64,000 nt of DNA from Haladaptatus caseinilyticus (GTDB taxonomy: Archaea; Halobacteriota; Halobacteria; Halobacteriales; Haladaptataceae), in contig NZ_CP111040.1 of assembly GCF_026248685.1 (NCBI RefSeq), forward strand, positions 1 to 64,000. Reading direction: 5' to 3'. Below, in pieces: positions 60,746-64,000 of the stretch (the stretch's first letter is position 1; each line of letters begins with the position of its first letter). The translations under genes were made by a program, and so were the position numbers. A model generated the notes under the pieces. It was not told the origin of the DNA and ran no database searches. It saw nothing but the letters and a program-made list of their open reading frames with translations.

Positions 60746-61901
60746 CGTGGCGACGCTCGAACTGAACGATCTCTCGAAAATATACGATGATGCACAGGGC
60801 CGTGAAACCGCAGTCGATTCACTCGATATCGACATTCGGGACGGTGAATTTCTCGTCCTGGTCGGTCCGTCCGGCTGCGGCAAATCAACGACGCTACGGA
60901 TGATTGCCGGGCTAGAAACGGTGACTAATGGGACCATCACTATCGGCGACCGCGAAGTACAATCACTCTCGCCGAGCGAGCGGGAAATCGCGATGGTGTT
61001 CCAGAGCTACGCGCTCTACACCCAAATGACCGCACGCCGGAACATGGCCTACGGCCTGAAACACTCGACGGAACTGTCCAAACAGGAGCGCCACAAAAGA
61101 GTGGACGAGATAGCAGAACTGCTCGACATTACCGAGTTGCTGGACGACAAACCCGACGAGATGAGCGGCGGGCAGAAACAACGGGTCGCCCTTGGCCGTG
61201 CGATCGTTCGCGACCCCGACGTATTCCTGTTGGACGAACCGCTCAGCAACTTGGATGCAAAACTGCGAGCGCGAATGCGAACCGAACTGCAACAACTGCA
61301 GAGCGACCTCGACGTGACAGTCGTGTACGTCACCCACGATCAGACGGAGGCGATGACCATGGCCGACCGTATCGCCGTCATGAACGACGGCGAACTCCAG
61401 CAAGTTGCGCCACCCGAAGTGGCATACGACCACCCCGAAAACGAGTTCGTCGCAACATTCCTTGGCAGTCCGTCGATGAATACGTTCGAGACGACGACCG
61501 ACGTGACCGCAACCGAATTGCGGTTCCGATACGAGGGGACGACACTCGCGTCTGTCCCACGCGAATCCGTCGAGTTGTCCCAAGACGAACGAGTGACACT
61601 CGGACTTCGCCCGGAAGACGTTCGACTGTTCGACGACTCCAAGGATGGGAGCTTTGCTGCGACGGTTACCGTTTCGGAATATCAGGGGAACGATAACTTT
61701 GTCCACCTCTCCGTGGATGACCGAGACCTCATGGCCCGCGTTCCGCCGGACACGTATCCCGACCCCGGAGAAACGGTCGGTGTAACCGTTTCGCCACGAG
61801 ACGTATTCCTCTTTGACTCCGACACTGGCACGGCCCTGAAAACGTACGGGGCCCCCGATGAACAGACTGCACAGACACGACAATCAGTCTCCGAACCCTG
61901 A
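60738..61901 (+). CDS. Sugar ABC transporter ATPase (MalK/UgpC type), second copy
   Basis: A 387-residue ATPase with GPSGCGKSTTLRMIAG, EMSGGQKQRVALG, VFLLDEPLSNLDAKLR and VTHDQTEAMTMA, plus a C-terminal TOBE-type domain (LGLRPEDVRLFD). Possible GTG starts are 60735, 60738 and 60747; the homologous region begins near VATLELNDLSKIYDD. It is clearly different from the first copy in the linker and C-terminal region. The two may form a heterodimer on one permease pair, or the second may serve another permease. Confidence 0.92.
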   Translation: MTDVATLELNDLSKIYDDAQGRETAVDSLDIDIRDGEFLVLVGPSGCGKSTTLRMIAGLETVTNGTITIGDREVQSLSPSEREIAMVFQSYALYTQMTARRNMAYGLKHSTELSKQERHKRVDEIAELLDITELLDDKPDEMSGGQKQRVALGRAIVRDPDVFLLDEPLSNLDAKLRARMRTELQQLQSDLDVTVVYVTHDQTEAMTMADRIAVMNDGELQQVAPPEVAYDHPENEFVATFLGSPSMNTFETTTDVTATELRFRYEGTTLASVPRESVELSQDERVTLGLRPEDVRLFDDSKDGSFAATVTVSEYQGNDNFVHLSVDDRDLMARVPPDTYPDPGETVGVTVSPRDVFLFDSDTGTALKTYGAPDEQTAQTRQSVSEP

Positions 61902-61918
61902 ACCTCTTTACTCGATTC

Positions 61919-63247
61919 ATGGCTTCAACGAACTCAAATACGAAGAACGATCCGACGACAAAAGCCCTCGACGACCCAACGTTTCACCTTGACGTCCTTG
62001 ACAGTCTCGTCTACCCCGCAGACTGTGAGGGCTCAGTACCGCTTGCGAGCGACCCCGACGACCGCTATCCCTACGCCTATCCTCGCGACATCGCGTCGAT
62101 TACAAAGGCGTGGCTCGGCGCGACCGAAGCTGGAATCCGTCCGTCGGAGTGCCGACGTCACATCGTCGATTCCGCCCGATTCCTCCTCGCCGCACAGGAC
62201 GAGATGGGCCGGTGGCGCCAGCGATACGCCCTCGATGGAACCGACAGCGGAATCTACCAACAGGAGGACAACGTCGGACACGGTCTCCGCGTACTTGCCC
62301 ACGCGGTGTTCGCGCTCGACGAAACTGACTCGCTTAACGACATCAACGACGCATTTCGACGAAACCTCATCGACGCGGTAGAGCGGGCCGTGACGCACGT
62401 TCGTGACGACCTCTTTGACCCCAACGCGCATCTCGTGGAGAGCACGACGAGTATCCACGAGGGGCGTATCGAATCGGGCTATACACTCTGGGTCAACTGT
62501 GTATTCGTCGCTGCCCTTCGGCAGGTTGGTCGAGCACTCTCGTTGCTTCCAGAGGAAACGGCCGATATTGAATCGTCCATCGAATCGTTCCGGTCACACC
62601 TCGAAGGAGGTGTCGAGCGAGCGTTTACGAGCCCTGCGCAGGTTCCGAGACGTTACTCGCCAACCGGCGATATCGATATGCGGCCGGACGTGACGCTGTT
62701 CGCACCGTTTTACTTCGGATTGGCCGATCTGTTCGGCGATCACCTTCACGAGGCCGCCGGACGAAGTGCGACTGCCCTTGAAGACCCAGAAATCGGTGGT
62801 ATCCAGCGATTCCTGGGATTTTACGGCGATTTCGAAGTCCACCAGCACGGCGGAAACGGGCCGTGGCTGCAGTATACGGCGTGGCACGCGCAGTACCGAT
62901 TCAAAAACGGCGAACATGACCACGGCAATGAGATTCTAGCAACGATTGCCCGGTACGCGGACGAACAGGGTCACATTCCGGAACACCTGACGACCAAGCG
63001 ACGGTTTGAGGCGTTCATGGAAGAAGAGTGGAACACCGGCGTCGATTTCGAAAAGGAGTTCGACGAGGAGGTGTTACGGGACGTTTCGTTCGACTTTGTC
63101 GCCGAGGAGTTGGGTCACATGAAAGCGGCGTACCGTGACTTGGAAGCCCAGACGAAAGAGCACGACGTCGTCCGGTTCGCAATGCCGTTGGCGTGGTGTC
63201 ACGCAGAGTATCTGACCGCGCTACTCGCTCGGCGGGTGACGGAGTAA
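61919..63247 (+). CDS. Glucoamylase-like (GH15-type) six-hairpin glycosidase
   Basis: A 442-residue (alpha/alpha)6 protein without signal peptide. YPYAYPRDIASITKAWLG resembles the first catalytic loop of GH15/glucodextranase-type enzymes, QQEDNVGHGLRVLAHAVF the second, and MRPDVTLFAPFYFGLADLF a later helix. It is shorter than secreted glucoamylases and lacks a starch-binding domain. Likely hydrolyses imported alpha-linked oligosaccharides from the ABC system. Seventeen bases after the second ATPase stop. Confidence 0.8.
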   Translation: MASTNSNTKNDPTTKALDDPTFHLDVLDSLVYPADCEGSVPLASDPDDRYPYAYPRDIASITKAWLGATEAGIRPSECRRHIVDSARFLLAAQDEMGRWRQRYALDGTDSGIYQQEDNVGHGLRVLAHAVFALDETDSLNDINDAFRRNLIDAVERAVTHVRDDLFDPNAHLVESTTSIHEGRIESGYTLWVNCVFVAALRQVGRALSLLPEETADIESSIESFRSHLEGGVERAFTSPAQVPRRYSPTGDIDMRPDVTLFAPFYFGLADLFGDHLHEAAGRSATALEDPEIGGIQRFLGFYGDFEVHQHGGNGPWLQYTAWHAQYRFKNGEHDHGNEILATIARYADEQGHIPEHLTTKRRFEAFMEEEWNTGVDFEKEFDEEVLRDVSFDFVAEELGHMKAAYRDLEAQTKEHDVVRFAMPLAWCHAEYLTALLARRVTE

Positions 63248-63250
63248 TCA

Positions 63251-64000
63251 ATGAAGCACAAGTACGGACTCAATCAGGCCGGGTTTCCGGCATCGGAAAT
63301 CGAGGAGACAAGTGCGATACTATCGTCAGCAGACTACGATGGACTCGAACCAAACTACATCGTTGACGGGCTGTTGACGACCCCGGACGGATGCGAGCGC
63401 GTTCGAAGAGCCGCGGACGAACACGACCTGTCCGTTCCCGCCGTCTCGACCACACTGCATTGGGAATACCCTCTTTCGAGCGCAGATGAAGAACGACGTC
63501 GACAGGGAATCGACGTTGCGACATCGATGGTGGATGCAGCGGTAACGCTTGGCGCGGACGAGATTCTCATTGTCCCTGCCGTCGTTACGCCCGGCTCGAA
63601 GTACAACGACCATTACGACCGTGCGGTCGATTCGGTTCGTGAAATCGTGGGCTACGCGGCGGATGCGGACGTCGGCGTCGCAATAGAGAACGTCCAGAAT
63701 AACTTCCTCTACTCACCACGCGAGTTCGCCGAGTTCTTGGAACGCGTCGAGGACGCTGGGTCAGTGACCGCCTACTTCGACATCGGAAACGGGTTTCGGT
63801 CCGGTCTCCCGGACCGATGGATTCGCGCGCTCGGCGACTGGATTTCGAAAATCCACGTAAAGGACTGGATGACGAACGCACATCGCCCGACGTACCCGCT
63901 GCAAGGGAACATCGATTGGGAGAGCGTCATCAACGCGCTTGACGATATTGGGTATCGGGGTTGGATTACCGGTGAGGTTCCGCCTTACAACTCCGCCCCA
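63251..64000 (+). CDS. Sugar phosphate isomerase/epimerase-type TIM barrel, 3' end beyond window
   Basis: At least 250 residues of an AP-endonuclease-2-like TIM barrel (xylose-isomerase superfamily); the frame is still open at 64000. Motifs include LGADEILIVPAVVTPG, VGVAIENVQNNFLYSP, AYFDIGNGFRSGLPD and SKIHVKDWMTNA, where Glu, Asp, His and Glu would bind a metal. The ATG at 63251 is three bases after the glucoamylase-like stop. Such enzymes isomerise or epimerise sugars or keto-inositols; here probably the sugar released by the glycosidases. Confidence 0.85.
   Translation, partial: MKHKYGLNQAGFPASEIEETSAILSSADYDGLEPNYIVDGLLTTPDGCERVRRAADEHDLSVPAVSTTLHWEYPLSSADEERRRQGIDVATSMVDAAVTLGADEILIVPAVVTPGSKYNDHYDRAVDSVREIVGYAADADVGVAIENVQNNFLYSPREFAEFLERVEDAGSVTAYFDIGNGFRSGLPDRWIRALGDWISKIHVKDWMTNAHRPTYPLQGNIDWESVINALDDIGYRGWITGEVPPYNSAP

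Noticed and set aside
1-64000. tRNA, rRNA and insertion sequences
   Set aside because: I looked for tRNA-like arms, rRNA segments, transposase motifs and flanking inverted repeats and saw none convincing; a covariance-model scan would be decisive.

Overview
The window reads as a haloarchaeon (class Halobacteria). Proteins are acidic, promoters are archaeal TATA boxes about 25-30 nt before often leaderless ATGs, secreted proteins carry Tat-type (twin-arginine) signals with lipoboxes, and the gene families are typically haloarchaeal: Orc1/Cdc6, TrmB and IclR regulators, PhaE/PhaC, a zinc glucose dehydrogenase with Asp38-His63-Glu64, and a bacterial-type LeuRS. An orc1/cdc6 gene flanked by origin repeats (about 35.0-37.2 kb) and a ParA-type partition pair at the left edge suggest a replicon with its own origin, probably a megaplasmid or secondary chromosome. 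No rRNA, tRNA, CRISPR array or intact insertion sequence was seen.

Layout. 0.2-1.5 kb: parA and partner. 1.6-3.4 kb: small Tat-like protein plus amidase. 3.4-7.6 kb: a 2-isopropylmalate synthase-family gene divergent from leuS, with an 18-bp palindrome near the first gene's promoter. 8.3-14.5 kb: RidA, glucose dehydrogenase, a SelA-like PLP enzyme, a TIM-barrel protein, a PIG-L deacetylase and an enolase-superfamily dehydratase. 14.5-21.7 kb: an Opp/Dpp-type ABC importer with its Tat lipoprotein. 21.8-34.4 kb: SDR, GNAT, AnmK, a HAD phosphatase, an AmiE-like serine hydrolase, a second TIM-barrel protein, NamZ (DUF1343), NagZ (GH3), creatininase-family protein, secreted GH18 and IclR. 35-37 kb: replication origin. 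38.5-42.9 kb: polyhydroxyalkanoate cluster (phaB, phaC, phaE, phasin, AbrB regulator, phaJ). 43-51 kb: hydrolase, alcohol dehydrogenase, TAXI-TRAP transporter with DUF1850 and a family III CoA-transferase. 51-53 kb: prolyl oligopeptidase. 53-64 kb: an alpha-glucan or oligosaccharide cluster with two six-hairpin glycosidases, a TrmB regulator, a CUT1 sugar ABC importer with two ATPases, and a sugar isomerase/epimerase that runs off the window.

The main hypothesis is that 8-34 kb encodes scavenging of bacterial peptidoglycan amino sugars by an archaeon. NamZ, NagZ, an AmiE-like hydrolase and AnmK are the signature enzymes of bacterial N-acetylmuramic acid (MurNAc) recovery, and haloarchaea have no murein of their own. 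Here the hydrolases lack signal peptides and an Opp-type importer is encoded nearby, so imported muropeptides would be dismantled in the cytoplasm. No MurQ etherase is seen. The adjacent deacetylase, sugar dehydrogenase, PLP lyase-like enzyme, RidA and dehydratase suggest a non-phosphorylated oxidative route for glucosamine towards 2-keto-3-deoxygluconate. This is inferred from gene families and proximity, not shown experimentally.
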